Part shown: in pieces, positions 28,729-37,986 of the stretch
Layout: each line of letters begins with the position of its first letter
How positions within the stretch are numbered: position 1 is the stretch's first letter
DNA from: Gluconacetobacter entanii
Lineage (GTDB): Bacteria > Pseudomonadota > Alphaproteobacteria > Acetobacterales > Acetobacteraceae
Direction: 5' to 3'
Length of the DNA: 64,000 nucleotides
Assembly (NCBI RefSeq): GCF_003206495.1
Contig: NZ_NKUF01000002.1
Coordinates: 62,001 to 126,000, forward strand
Notes under the pieces: model-generated
Told to the model about the DNA's origin: nothing
Seen by the model: only the letters and a program-made list of their open reading frames with translations
Databases searched by the model: none
Program-made: the position numbers and the translations under genes

Positions 28729-29295
28729 ATGAAACCGCTTCCCCCGCCATCGCTGAAGCCCGAGATCCAGCCGCGTGCCGGTCTGGCCCACGGCACGGAC
28801 CTGTTCGTACGGCACTGCCTGCCGTGCCTGTTCGTGCTGGTGGTGACGCTGGTGCTGTCCGCGCCGCTCAATATCCCCGCGCAGGCGGAACTGATGCCGG
28901 CCGTCGTGCAGGTGTCGGTCTTCCTGTGGTCGGTGTTCCGCCCGGCGCTGATGCCGTCGGTTGCGGTGTTCGGGCTGGGGCTGTGTGTCGATCTGCTGAG
29001 TTTCGAGCCACCGGGCGTCCTGCTGCTGATCATGCTGGTGGTGCATGGGATCGGGCTTTCGGGGCGTTACGTGCTGGCGCGCCTGAATGTCTTCGTGCTG
29101 TGGCTGGTGTTCGGGGTTGTCATGGTGTTCGCAACGGCGCTGCAATGGGTGCTGTGTTCGGCGCTGGCGCTGCATCTTGTGGAAACGATACCATTCATGT
29201 TCGAAAGCATCTTGGCATTCGGCAGCTTTCCGGTGCTTTATGTCATATTCGTCTGGACTTACCGCTTTATCGTCAACGACGCGAATCGCGCCTGA
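28729..29295 (+). CDS. mreD: Rod-shape-determining protein MreD
   Basis: This 188-residue integral membrane protein has about five or six predicted helices and is rich in Leu, Val and Phe. Sequence conservation is low in this family; the call depends on its size, hydrophobic profile and place between mreC and mrdA. It is the least understood subunit of the elongasome. The N-terminal ~35 residues are proline- and charge-rich before the first helix. Confidence 0.88.
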   Translation: MKPLPPPSLKPEIQPRAGLAHGTDLFVRHCLPCLFVLVVTLVLSAPLNIPAQAELMPAVVQVSVFLWSVFRPALMPSVAVFGLGLCVDLLSFEPPGVLLLIMLVVHGIGLSGRYVLARLNVFVLWLVFGVVMVFATALQWVLCSALALHLVETIPFMFESILAFGSFPVLYVIFVWTYRFIVNDANRA

Positions 29296-29341
29296 ACAGG
29301 GCTGATGGATCAGACGTCTTCCGATCTGCCCGGATGGGTGA

Positions 29342-31267
29342 ATGAAGTTTCGCACTAAGAAAACAGGTACGCGGCTGATGACCAGCCCGGAGGAAGGCAA
29401 GAATCCTTCCCGGGGTGTTTTTACACGTCGTGCATTGCTGCTGATGGCGGCGCAGGGGGCCGTACTCGGCACGCTGGCGCAACGCCTGTACGGCCTGCAG
29501 GTTCGTGACGGCAGCCATTATGCACGGCTTGCGGAAAACAATCGGTTAAGCAAACGCTTTTTTGCGCCGCCGCGCGGGCGCATTACCGACCGGTTCGGCA
29601 TCGCGGTCGCGGCGAACAAGGTGAACTGGCGCGCGCTCCTGCTGGCGGAGGAGACGAACGACCTGCCCGGCACGCTGGAGCGTTTCGCCCAGCTTGTCCC
29701 GATGGAGCCACGCGACACCGCGCGGGTCGAGCGTGAACTGCGGCACAAGCGGCGTTTCATCCCCATCATGCTGCGTGATTTCCTGTCGTGGGACGACATG
29801 GCGCGGCTGGAACTCAACATGCCGTCGCTTCCGGGTGTGCTGATTGATGTTGGCACGACGCGGGTCTATCCCTTTGGCCCGCTGCTGGCGCATGTGGTGG
29901 GGTATGTGGCGCCCCCTTCGGAAAAGGACGTGGCGCGGGATGCGGAACTGGCCCTGCCGGGGATGCGCGTGGGGCGTTCGGGGATCGAGCAGACACAGGA
30001 CCAGGGCCTGCGCGGGCAGGTCGGGTCGGTGGAGATGGAGGTCAACGCCGTTGGCCGCATCATGGCCGAGCTTGACCGGGATGAGGGGCAGCCGGGGAAC
30101 GAGATCACCCTGACGCTCGACAGCGGGTTGCAGCAGCAGGTGCTTGGCCGCATCGCGGACCAGTCCGCCAGTGCGGTGGTCATGGACTGCCGCAATGGCG
30201 AAGTGCTGGCCATGGTCAGCAACCCTTCCTTCGACCCGTCGCTGTTCGACAGCGGCGTCAGCCAGGCGCAGTGGATCGAATGGACGAACAACAGCCAGAC
30301 GCCCCTGATCAACAAGGCGGTGTCTGGCCTGTATCCGCCCGGCTCCACCTTCAAGCCGGCCGTGGCGATGGCGGCGTTGCGCGCGGGCACCCTGTCGCCG
30401 AACGACCGCATCAACTGCCCCGGCTATATCGATGTCGGAGGCACGCGCTTTCACTGCTGGTCACGCTATGGCCATGGGTCGCTGACGCTCAGGCAGGGGC
30501 TGAAATTCTCCTGCGACGTGTTTTTCTATGAGGTCGCGCGGCGTACCGGCATGGACCCGATCGCGCTGGCCTCGCACCAGTTCGGGCTTGGCGCGCCGCT
30601 GGACATCGAACTGCCGCATGTGCGTCAGGGCCTGATCCCCACGCCGCAATGGCGGCGCGCGCACGGGCATCACTGGAACGGGGGCGACACCATCGTCAGT
30701 GGTATCGGGCAGGGCTTCATGCAGGTCACGCCGCTACAGCTTGCGACCTATGCCGCACGCATTGCCAGCGGCCGCGACGTGCAGCCGCATCTTGTGCGTG
30801 CGGTGGGCGGCCGACTGGGGGACATGGCGGCGCTGGACCATGCCGGGCCGATGGAAAACATGCCCGATCATTTCTTCAACGCGATCCGCGAGGGCATGTA
30901 TGCCGTCGTGAACGAGGAAAGCGGCACCGCGCCCAAGGCGCGCCTGGCCATTCCGGGCGTGCAGATGGCGGGCAAGACCGGTTCGGCGCAGGTGCGGCGC
31001 GTGTCGCGCGCCATGCGTGAAAGCGGGCATTTCAATTCCGCCAACCTGCCGTGTGAATATCGCCCGCACGCTCTGTTCATCTGCTTTGCCCCCTATGACG
31101 CGCCGCGCTATGCGGCGGCGGTGGTGGTGGAGCACGGCAATGCCGGGGCGGAGGTCGCGGCCCCGCTGGCGCGTGACATCATGACCGACACGCTGATGCG
31201 CGATCCGGTCAATCACAAGGAATCGCCGGGCCAGGAAGTGGCGCAGGCGGACGTGGATCAGGGATAA
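29342..31267 (+). CDS. mrdA: Penicillin-binding protein 2 (elongation transpeptidase)
   Basis: This 641-residue class B PBP crosslinks peptidoglycan during rod elongation together with RodA. It has a short cytoplasmic tail, one N-terminal membrane helix (~28-50), the pedestal/dimerisation domain with the PPRGRITDR motif and the transpeptidase domain. Active-site motifs are S335-TF-K338, S390-C-D392 and K545-T-G547; the SCD form is usual in PBP2. It follows mreD by 46 bases and precedes rodA by 78. The length is typical. Confidence 0.96.
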   Translation: MKFRTKKTGTRLMTSPEEGKNPSRGVFTRRALLLMAAQGAVLGTLAQRLYGLQVRDGSHYARLAENNRLSKRFFAPPRGRITDRFGIAVAANKVNWRALLLAEETNDLPGTLERFAQLVPMEPRDTARVERELRHKRRFIPIMLRDFLSWDDMARLELNMPSLPGVLIDVGTTRVYPFGPLLAHVVGYVAPPSEKDVARDAELALPGMRVGRSGIEQTQDQGLRGQVGSVEMEVNAVGRIMAELDRDEGQPGNEITLTLDSGLQQQVLGRIADQSASAVVMDCRNGEVLAMVSNPSFDPSLFDSGVSQAQWIEWTNNSQTPLINKAVSGLYPPGSTFKPAVAMAALRAGTLSPNDRINCPGYIDVGGTRFHCWSRYGHGSLTLRQGLKFSCDVFFYEVARRTGMDPIALASHQFGLGAPLDIELPHVRQGLIPTPQWRRAHGHHWNGGDTIVSGIGQGFMQVTPLQLATYAARIASGRDVQPHLVRAVGGRLGDMAALDHAGPMENMPDHFFNAIREGMYAVVNEESGTAPKARLAIPGVQMAGKTGSAQVRRVSRAMRESGHFNSANLPCEYRPHALFICFAPYDAPRYAAAVVVEHGNAGAEVAAPLARDIMTDTLMRDPVNHKESPGQEVAQADVDQG

Positions 31268-31345
31268 CGGCCGCGCCATTGGCGTGCGATGGCCTGTCGC
31301 ATAGGCTGTCGAGATGGCTGTGTCTGCTGCTGCCGGGGGACTGAC

Positions 31346-32500
31346 ATGAACTTCCAGAAACGCCTGCTGCGGGCGGAACCCAATTTCCAGATCCTTGCCA
31401 AGCTGTGGCAGATCAACTGGATCTATGTCGTGCTGATCTGCCTGCTGGCGGCGGTGGGATATGGGGCGCTGTATTCCGCTGGCGGCGGCACGTCACGCCC
31501 GTTCGCCGAACCGCAGACCATCCGTTTCTGCTTCGGCCTTGTGATGATGCTTGGCGTCGCGCTGATGAGTCCGACGGTGCTGGTGCGCCTTGCATGGCCG
31601 CTTTATGGCCTGTCGCTGCTGCTGCTTGTGGCGGTGCTGCGCATGGGGCATGTCGGCAAGGGGGCGGAGCGATGGCTGATGATCGGCGGATTGCAGGTCC
31701 AGCCCTCCGAACTGGCGAAGATCGCGCTGGTGCTGGTGCTGGCAAGCTGGTTTCACAAGGTCAGTTACCGTGACATGGGCAATCCGCTCTATCTGATCCC
31801 GCCCGCGCTGATGGTGCTGATGCCGGTGGGGCTGGTGCTGAAGGAGCCGAACCTGGGGACTGCGGTCATCATCGCGACCGTGGGGGCCAGCCTGTTCTTT
31901 GCCGCCGGGATGCGCCTGTGGCAGATCGCGCTGCTGGCGGCGCCGCTGCCGTTCCTGACCAAAATCGCCTACAACCACCTCCATGATTACCAGAAGGCGC
32001 GGGTCATCACCTTCCTGCACACTGAAAATGACCCGCTGGGCGCGGGCTACAACATCATCCAGTCCAAGATCGCACTGGGATCTGGCGGGATGTGGGGGCA
32101 GGGCTACCTGCACGGCACGCAGGGGCAGCTTAACTTCCTGCCCGAAAAGCAGACCGACTTCATCTTCACCATGATCGCGGAGGAATGGGGGTATGTCGGG
32201 GGCGCGGCGGTGATCGGGCTGCTGCTGGTGATGATCCTGGGCGGCATGCTGATCGCGATACGCAGCCGCAACCAGTTCGGGCGGTTGCTGGGGCTGGGGA
32301 TCAGCATGAATTTCTTCCTCTACTGCGCGGTCAACCTGTCGATGGTCATGGGGGCGATCCCGGTGGGCGGCGTGCCGCTGCCGCTGATTTCGTATGGCGG
32401 GTCGGCCATGCTGATGGTGATGTTCGGTTTTGGCCTGCTGCTGTCCGCATGGGTACATCGCAACTCCACCTTTGGCGAAACGACGGACAAGGATGCATGA
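31346..32500 (+). CDS. rodA: Peptidoglycan glycosyltransferase RodA (SEDS family)
   Basis: This 384-residue polytopic protein of about ten helices polymerises lipid II at the side wall as the partner of PBP2. Recognisable SEDS segments include the KGAERWLMIGGLQVQPSELAK-type loop, the long periplasmic loop with NDPLGAGYNIIQSKIALGSGG, and PEKQTDFIFTMIAEEWG. The start MNFQKRLL is preceded by a GGGGG run and follows mrdA in the classic order; frames upstream lack similarity. Its stop overlaps the DUF3293 gene by four bases. Confidence 0.96.
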   Translation: MNFQKRLLRAEPNFQILAKLWQINWIYVVLICLLAAVGYGALYSAGGGTSRPFAEPQTIRFCFGLVMMLGVALMSPTVLVRLAWPLYGLSLLLLVAVLRMGHVGKGAERWLMIGGLQVQPSELAKIALVLVLASWFHKVSYRDMGNPLYLIPPALMVLMPVGLVLKEPNLGTAVIIATVGASLFFAAGMRLWQIALLAAPLPFLTKIAYNHLHDYQKARVITFLHTENDPLGAGYNIIQSKIALGSGGMWGQGYLHGTQGQLNFLPEKQTDFIFTMIAEEWGYVGGAAVIGLLLVMILGGMLIAIRSRNQFGRLLGLGISMNFFLYCAVNLSMVMGAIPVGGVPLPLISYGGSAMLMVMFGFGLLLSAWVHRNSTFGETTDKDA

Positions 32501-32889
32501 GCGGCATCCTGCCCCCGTCTGCCGCCATCCGCCGGTCCTATCGCCTCAGTACCTATCACGCCGCCACCCTGCCGGTTGTCCGGGTGGGGCAACGTCCCGA
32601 TGATGCGGGCCTGCCCCGGCGGGGGACAATCGTGATGCTCAGTGCGTGCAATCCGGGCGGGCGTCGCCGGCCGGATGGGTGGAATGCGCGCATGATGGCG
32701 CATCTGGCCCGCGACCTGCGCCATGTGCCGCATCATCTGGGCGAAGGACGGCTGGGCCGGTGGTCCGAACCGCTTTATGCGGTGGAAATGGACCTTGCCC
32801 CGGCGCTGCGCCTTGCCCGGCGGTATCGGCAGAACGCGGTGGTGGTCGTGCGGCGGGGGCAGGCGGCACGGCTTGTCTATCTGGCTTAG
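32497..32889 (+). CDS. DUF3293 domain protein
   Basis: This 130-residue soluble protein matches the DUF3293 pattern as I remember it: an N-terminal SYRLSTYHAA strand, a LSACNPGG motif, WNARMMAHLARDL helix, W-S-EP centre and RRYRQNAVVVV end. The family has no known function. The start ATG overlaps the rodA stop (ATGA), so it is translated from the rod-shape operon transcript. This could be incidental or reflect a link to wall growth. No signal or membrane segment is seen. Confidence 0.7.
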   Translation: MSGILPPSAAIRRSYRLSTYHAATLPVVRVGQRPDDAGLPRRGTIVMLSACNPGGRRRPDGWNARMMAHLARDLRHVPHHLGEGRLGRWSEPLYAVEMDLAPALRLARRYRQNAVVVVRRGQAARLVYLA

Positions 32890-32936
32890 GGGCCGTCAGT
32901 TTTCTGGCGCGTGGTGTCGCCGCGTGCATGGGACAC

Positions 32937-33053
32937 CCGGGCTCTGCCCGGACCCGGCAGGGAGCGCGGCTCCCTGCACCCTGATCCGTTTACCAAAATC
33001 ATGGTTTCCAAAGGGTAATACCCTTTGGTGGGGTTTCAGGGGCAACGCCCCTG
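32937..33053. repeat. Four-hairpin GC-rich intergenic element
   Basis: Four perfect hairpins follow each other within 117 bases: CCGGG/CCCGG (32937-32951), CAGGGAGC/GCTCCCTG (32958-32976), CCAAAGGG/CCCTTTGG (33008-33028) and CAGGGGC/GCCCCTG (33037-33053). It lies between the convergent DUF3293 and glyS genes and differs from the two-hairpin repeat. It appears once in this window; similar modular hairpin arrays are, as I recall, dispersed in other Acetobacteraceae genomes. Confidence 0.7.
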
Positions 33054-33089
33054 GGAAAGCCGCCCCCGCGCACGCAGCCACGGGGGCGG
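33054..33089 (-). terminator. Candidate terminator of glyS
   Basis: On the minus strand CCGCCCCCG (33089-33081) pairs with CGGGGGCGG (33068-33060), followed by CTTTCCC. It begins four bases past the glyS stop. The stem is strong but the T-run is short. Confidence 0.55.
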
Positions 33090-33093
33090 GGGA

Positions 33094-35154
33094 TCAGCCT
33101 TCGATCTGGCTGAAATCCGCGATCAGCACGGTCATGCGGCGCAGTTCCGACAGCAGGCGCAGGCGGTTGCGACGTATGGCGGCGTCTTCGGCGTTCACGG
33201 TGACGTCCTCGAAAAACCGGTCCAGCACGGGGCGCAGGTGGGCGACATCGCGCATGGCGTCGGCGAAGCGTTCCTCGCTGATGGCGCTTTCCACGGCGGG
33301 GATCGTGCGGGCCAGCGCATCGGCAAGGGCACGTTCCTCGTCCTGTGCATACAGGGCGGGGTCGGGGGCACCTTCGTGGGGGCCGTCCTTGCGGTCCTCG
33401 ATACGCAGGATGTTGGCCGCGCGCCGGGTCGCCGCCAGCAGGTTGCGCCCGTCCTCCGTCGCCAGCATTTCCGCCAGCGCGTCACTGCGCGCCAGCAGGC
33501 GGGTGATGTCGGTGTCGGTATTGCCCACCGACACGGCGGCCAGGATGTCGTGGCGCGCGCCCTCGTTACGCAACTGCACGCGCAGGCGTTCGGCCACGAA
33601 CTGCGGCAGCAGGTCGAGGTCCGGGGCCAGCCGCAGGTTTTCAGGCAGGCCATGGGCCGCCATGACGAAAAGTTCCGCAAGGTCGAGGCGCAGGTGGTTT
33701 TCGCGGATGATGCGGATCAGGCCAAGGGCCGCGCGGCGCAGGGCGTACGGATCGCCCGACCCGCCCGGCTTTTCCCCCGCCGCGAAGAACGCGACAAGGC
33801 TGTCGATCTTGTCCGCCAGCGCCACGGCGATGGAGACGGGGGCATGGGGCACGCCGTCATGCTGCCCGCGCGGCATGTAATGTTCGCCAATCGCGTCGGC
33901 GACCACGCTGTCCTCCCCATCATGGCGGGCGTAATAGGCCCCCATCGTGCCCTGCAGCTCGGGGAATTCACCCACCATGCCGGTCGTCAGGTCCGCCTTG
34001 CACAGCAGGGCGGCGCGTTCGGCCTGCTTCGGGTCCGCGCCCACCATCGGCGCGATCAGTCCGGCAAGGCGCACGATGCGCCGCACCCGTTCCCCCTGGC
34101 TGCCGAGGGCGGCATGGAAGACGATGCGGTCGAGCTGCGCCACGCGGCTTTCGAGCGTGTGGGTGCGATCAAGGTCCCAGAAATGCCGGGCATCGGCAAA
34201 GCGCGCGCGCAGCACCCGTTCGTTGCCCGCGATCGTCAGTGCGCCGCCATCCGACGGTTCCATGTTCGCGACGAAGGCAAAGCGCGGTGCGGCGGAGCCA
34301 TCGGCGTTGCGCAGCGCGAAATAACGCTGGTTGACGCGCATCGACACCTGCATCACCTCCGGCGGCAGGGTCATGAATTCGTCGTCAATCTGCCCCAGGA
34401 ATGGCACCGGCCATTCCGTCAGGCCCGCGACCTCGTCAATCAGGGCGGGGTCGGATACGACGCTCAGCCCCTCTTCGGCGGCAAGGCGGGCGACACCTTC
34501 GGTAATTCTGGTGCGGCGGGCATCGGCGCAGGGTTCGACCTGGCGCGCGCGCAGTCCCGAAAGCCAGTCCTGCGTGCCGGTCACGGCAAACGCGCCCGGC
34601 GCGGTAAAGCGGTGGCCTTCGGTCAGGTTGGCGGCAACAAGCCCGTGGCCGTTATCCTCGCCCTCGGCCAGGGAGAACGGCACGACCTGCCCGTCGAGCA
34701 GGCAGACGATCCGGCGCAGCGGGCGCACCCATGTGAAGCTGCTGCCCACGCCCCAGCGCATCGACTTGGGCCACGGGAAGCGGCGCAGCAGGGCGGGCAC
34801 GGTGGCCGCGATGTGGGTTGCGGCCTGCACGGCGGGAACCTCGCGCCGCAGGACCCAGAACCCGTTTTCCAGCACCAGCGCGTCGCGTTCGACCCCATGC
34901 TTGCGCATGAAACCGGCCAGCGCCTTGTCCGGCGCGCTTTCGCGCGGGCCGCGTTCGTTGACGGTGCTGCCCGGCACGGTCGCATCGACCTGTAGCGAGA
35001 TGGCGATGCGGCGTGGCCCGGCAAAGGTACGGGCCTCACGCGGGTTGAGCGGGGACAGCGCCTCCGTCAGCAGGCGCTGCAGGTCTTCCGCCGCGCGCTG
35101 CTGCATGCGGGCGGGGATTTCCTCGGAAAAGAGTTCAAGCAGGAGTTCGGGCAT
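33094..35154 (-). CDS. glyS: Glycyl-tRNA synthetase beta subunit
   Basis: This 686-residue subunit of the alpha2beta2 bacterial glycyl-tRNA synthetase binds tRNA-Gly and is needed for activity. The N-terminus MPELLLELFSEEIPARMQ is canonical, which sets the start at 35154; the longer open frame overlaps glyQ. Family blocks such as the HD-like domain and a C-terminal anticodon-binding region (DRFFEDVTVNAED) are present. It is seven bases behind glyQ, in the usual glyQS order. Confidence 0.97.
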   Translation of the reverse strand: MPELLLELFSEEIPARMQQRAAEDLQRLLTEALSPLNPREARTFAGPRRIAISLQVDATVPGSTVNERGPRESAPDKALAGFMRKHGVERDALVLENGFWVLRREVPAVQAATHIAATVPALLRRFPWPKSMRWGVGSSFTWVRPLRRIVCLLDGQVVPFSLAEGEDNGHGLVAANLTEGHRFTAPGAFAVTGTQDWLSGLRARQVEPCADARRTRITEGVARLAAEEGLSVVSDPALIDEVAGLTEWPVPFLGQIDDEFMTLPPEVMQVSMRVNQRYFALRNADGSAAPRFAFVANMEPSDGGALTIAGNERVLRARFADARHFWDLDRTHTLESRVAQLDRIVFHAALGSQGERVRRIVRLAGLIAPMVGADPKQAERAALLCKADLTTGMVGEFPELQGTMGAYYARHDGEDSVVADAIGEHYMPRGQHDGVPHAPVSIAVALADKIDSLVAFFAAGEKPGGSGDPYALRRAALGLIRIIRENHLRLDLAELFVMAAHGLPENLRLAPDLDLLPQFVAERLRVQLRNEGARHDILAAVSVGNTDTDITRLLARSDALAEMLATEDGRNLLAATRRAANILRIEDRKDGPHEGAPDPALYAQDEERALADALARTIPAVESAISEERFADAMRDVAHLRPVLDRFFEDVTVNAEDAAIRRNRLRLLSELRRMTVLIADFSQIEG

Positions 35155-35161
35155 GATCGTG

Positions 35162-36049
35162 TTATCCTTCGCCCGCCAGCCATGCTTCGCAGCATCGCTT
35201 TGCAAGCGTGCGCACGCGGCCGATATAGGAGGCGCGTTCGCTGACGCTGATGACGCCGCGCGCATCAAGAAGGTTGAACAGGTGGCTGGCCTTCAGGCAC
35301 TGGTCATAGGCAGGCTGCGCCAGGCCAAGTTCGGCAAGGGCCGTGGACTCGCGTTCCGCGTCGATGAAATGGCGATGCAGCATCTCCACGTCCGCGGCCT
35401 CGAAATTATGGCGCGAATAATCGCGTTCGGCACGCAGGAACACATCGCCATAGGTCAGGCCGTGGCCGTTGAAATCGAGGTCATAGACGTTCTCGATCCC
35501 CTGCACGTACATCGCAAGGCGTTCTAGGCCATAGGTCAGTTCCGTGGACGGCATGACGGTGGGGATGCCGCCGACCTGCTGGAAATAGGTGAACTGCGTC
35601 ACCTCCATCCCGTCGCACCAGACCTCCCAGCCCAGTCCCCATGCCCCGATGGTCGGGTTTTCCCAGTCATCCTCCACAAAGCGGATGTCATGTTCCATCG
35701 GGTCGATCCCGATGGCGCGATAACTGTCAAGCAGCAGCTTCTGGCTGTCTTCGGGCGTGGGCTTGAGCAGGACCTGATACTGGTAATAATGCTGAAGCCG
35801 GTTCGGGTTTTCCCCGTAACGTCCGTCCGACGGGCGGCGGCAGGGCTGCACATACGCCGCCTTCCACGGGCGCGGGCCCAGCGCGCGCAGCGTGGTATGC
35901 GGCGACAGGGTGCCAGCGCCGACTTCGGTATCATAGGGCTGGAGGATGGCGCAGCCCTGTTCGGACCAGAACTGGTGCAGTTTCAGGATAAGCCCCTGGA
36001 ACGACAGGGGGCGCGTACGGGATGATCGGGGCACGGGGGCCGGGTCCAT
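35162..36049 (-). CDS. glyQ: Glycyl-tRNA synthetase alpha subunit
   Basis: This 295-residue catalytic subunit charges tRNA-Gly. Characteristic motifs are [37 protein letters not shown], the central [18 protein letters not shown] block and [10 protein letters not shown]. It is first in the glyQ-glyS pair on the minus strand. The 212 bases to the divergent DUF2076 gene should carry its promoter. Given the glycine riboswitch elsewhere in the window I looked for a T-box or glycine aptamer here and saw none. Confidence 0.97.
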   Translation of the reverse strand: MDPAPVPRSSRTRPLSFQGLILKLHQFWSEQGCAILQPYDTEVGAGTLSPHTTLRALGPRPWKAAYVQPCRRPSDGRYGENPNRLQHYYQYQVLLKPTPEDSQKLLLDSYRAIGIDPMEHDIRFVEDDWENPTIGAWGLGWEVWCDGMEVTQFTYFQQVGGIPTVMPSTELTYGLERLAMYVQGIENVYDLDFNGHGLTYGDVFLRAERDYSRHNFEAADVEMLHRHFIDAERESTALAELGLAQPAYDQCLKASHLFNLLDARGVISVSERASYIGRVRTLAKRCCEAWLAGEG

Positions 36050-36261
36050 GAACAGGATGCTCCGTTGAACGGGGACGGGTCTGCGCCATCTGGCGCAATT
36101 GCTGCGAACAGCATACCGTTATGTCGCCCCGACCGAAAGGCGGGGCGTGCCGTGTGGCTGTCCGTTGCCTGCATGGCGTGGGGTCTTGCGCATTGGCGCA
36201 CCGCGCGCCACATGATTGGTGGCTGGGTCAGTTTCCTTGTGTGGAGCAGGATGGAATTACG

Positions 36262-37053
36262 ATGAATACTCAGGAACGCGATCTGATCGCACAGTTCTTC
36301 GCCCGTGTTGGCGGCGCGAGCACGGGCAGCGTGCCGCAGACGGCATCCTCGCTGCCGCCGATCGACCCCCAGGCCGACCAGTATATCGGGGAGATGTTCC
36401 AGAAATACCCCGAGGCACGCTACCGCATCACGCAGATGGCCGTGGTGCAGGAAGCTGCCTTGGCGGAGGCGCAGAACCGCATCCGCCAGTTGCAGTGGGA
36501 ACTGCAGCAGGCGCAGCAGCAGGTTGCCGCGGCACAGGCGCAGCAGGCACAGCCGCAGGCCGCGCCGCAGCCCGCACGTTCGGGCGGGTTCTTCAGCGGC
36601 ATGTTCGGTGGTGGCGCGGCGCAGTCCGCACCCCGCCCCGCCGCCCCGCCGCCGGGCTGGGGTGCGGGTGCGGCACCGTCCGCCCCGCCGCAGCCTGTCT
36701 ATCCGCCGGGGATGCAGCCGGGCATGTTCCCGCAGCGCGGTTCGGGCTTCCTCGGGTCTGCCCTGACGACGGCGGCCGGTGTTGCCGGTGGCATGATGAT
36801 GGGCAACGCCCTGACGGGCCTGTTCAGCGGCCATCACGACATGGGCGGAGGCTTCGGCGCGGGCATGCCTGCGGGTGGGGGCGAGACCATCATCAACAAC
36901 AACTATGGCGATTCCGGCGCGGGTGCCGGTGCCGACCCGTTCGCGGGCAGCGGCACGACCGCCGACCAGGGCTTTGACGCTGGTGGTGACGCGGGCGGCG
37001 GCGGCTTTGACGATGGCGGCGGGTTCGACGCGGGCGACGACAACAGCTTCTGA
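36262..37053 (+). CDS. DUF2076 domain protein
   Basis: This 263-residue protein starts with a DUF2076 domain (MNTQERDLIAQFFARV... PEARYRITQMAVVQEAALAEAQNRI). A Gln/Ala coiled coil follows, then a Pro/Gly-rich linker, a glycine-rich hydrophobic stretch (GSALTTAAGVAGGMMMGNALTGL) and an acidic Gly/Asp tail with INNNYGD. Proteins of this layout are common in proteobacteria, with no assigned function. The start is the ATG at 36262 where the domain begins. It is monocistronic and ends in a strong terminator. Confidence 0.85.
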   Translation: MNTQERDLIAQFFARVGGASTGSVPQTASSLPPIDPQADQYIGEMFQKYPEARYRITQMAVVQEAALAEAQNRIRQLQWELQQAQQQVAAAQAQQAQPQAAPQPARSGGFFSGMFGGGAAQSAPRPAAPPPGWGAGAAPSAPPQPVYPPGMQPGMFPQRGSGFLGSALTTAAGVAGGMMMGNALTGLFSGHHDMGGGFGAGMPAGGGETIINNNYGDSGAGAGADPFAGSGTTADQGFDAGGDAGGGGFDDGGGFDAGDDNSF

Positions 37054-37081
37054 TTGCCCGTCCGTTCCGTCGTAACACTTG

Positions 37082-37111
37082 AAAGGCCATCCCTCGGGGT
37101 GGCCTTTTTTA
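37082..37111 (+). terminator. Intrinsic terminator after the DUF2076 gene
   Basis: AAAGGCCATCCC and GGGGTGGCCTTT form a 12-bp stem with one G-U pair and a TC-containing loop, followed by TTT. It starts 29 bases past the stop. Confidence 0.85.
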
Positions 37112-37146
37112 TGACAGCGCCTGAAGGTAGGGCATTGATAAATCAC

Positions 37147-37229
37147 AAGAGTTTTTGGGTGTTGCCTTTTTTCAAAAAGGTGACGTCTTTCGAAGCTTTT
37201 TTGCAAAAAAGCTTCACCAAAAAACTTTT
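37147..37229 (+). repeat. Two-hairpin intergenic repeat, copy 7 (forward)
   Basis: A complete forward copy: AAGAGTTTTTGGGTG left end, a TTGCC...GGTGA hairpin, a GAAGCTTTTTTGCAAAAAAGCTTC hairpin and a CACCAAAAAACTTTT end. It lies after the DUF2076 terminator, so it is not needed to end that gene. Confidence 0.85.
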
Positions 37230-37276
37230 GAAAGATCACAGCCCCCAGACGCACATATCAACAGGCGAGGCGGTCC

Positions 37277-37939
37277 ATGATGCAGGGCATGCTGTTCAAT
37301 ACGGAGGAGCCGCCGGGCCGCAGGGATGCCCCCGCGCAGGCGCTGGCCCCCGGTGCATGGCTGTTCCCCGGCCTTGTCCATGCGCGTGCCCCTGCGCTGC
37401 TGTCGGCCATCGGGGAGGTCGTGCGCCGTGCCCCGCTGCGGCACATGACGACGCCGGGTGGCGGCCGCATGTCGGTGGGGATGAGTGGCTGTGGCGCGCG
37501 TGTCTGGGTCAGTGACGCGGCGGGATACCGGTATGAAACGCACGATCCCCGCACGGGACGGCCATGGCCGCCCATGCCCGCGCTGCTGCGCGACATCGCG
37601 GGCGAATGTGCGCAAAAGGCGGGATATGACGGGTTTGTGCCGGATTCGGGCCTGATCAACCGTTATGGGCCGGGGGACCGGATGGGGCTGCATCAGGATC
37701 GGGATGAACGGTGTGATGCGCCCATCGTTTCCATCTCGCTGGGCGTGTCGGCGGTCTTCCTGTGGGGTGGTGTGACGCGATCGGACCCCGTGCGGCGCAT
37801 CGTGGTGCGCAATGGCGACGTGGTGGTGTGGGGCGGCCCGTCGCGTCTGGCATGGCACGGGATCGCACCCGTGCCACAGGCGCAGCATCCGCTGTGCGGG
37901 GATGTGCGCTACAACCTGACATTCCGCCGGACCGCATGA
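37277..37939 (+). CDS. alkB: DNA/RNA alkylation repair dioxygenase AlkB
   Basis: This 220-residue Fe(II)/2-oxoglutarate dioxygenase removes 1-methyladenine and 3-methylcytosine lesions. The iron triad is H139, D141 (LHQDRDE) and H194 (RLAWHGI), and the 2OG-binding arginines R211 and R217 are in RYNLTFR. The NRY motif (LINRYGPGD) and a PIVSISLG strand are also present. It is monocistronic and convergent with eda. No ada gene or LexA-like box is visible next to it. Confidence 0.95.
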   Translation: MMQGMLFNTEEPPGRRDAPAQALAPGAWLFPGLVHARAPALLSAIGEVVRRAPLRHMTTPGGGRMSVGMSGCGARVWVSDAAGYRYETHDPRTGRPWPPMPALLRDIAGECAQKAGYDGFVPDSGLINRYGPGDRMGLHQDRDERCDAPIVSISLGVSAVFLWGGVTRSDPVRRIVVRNGDVVVWGGPSRLAWHGIAPVPQAQHPLCGDVRYNLTFRRTA

Positions 37940-37986
37940 CGGTGGGGGCCGTGTCCCCGCCCGTCATGTAATCGGCAGGTGTGGGA

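Noticed and set aside
33025-34995. Plus-strand open frame of about 650 codons opposite glyS
   Set aside because: It mirrors glyS and has no domain; glyS is a certain call.
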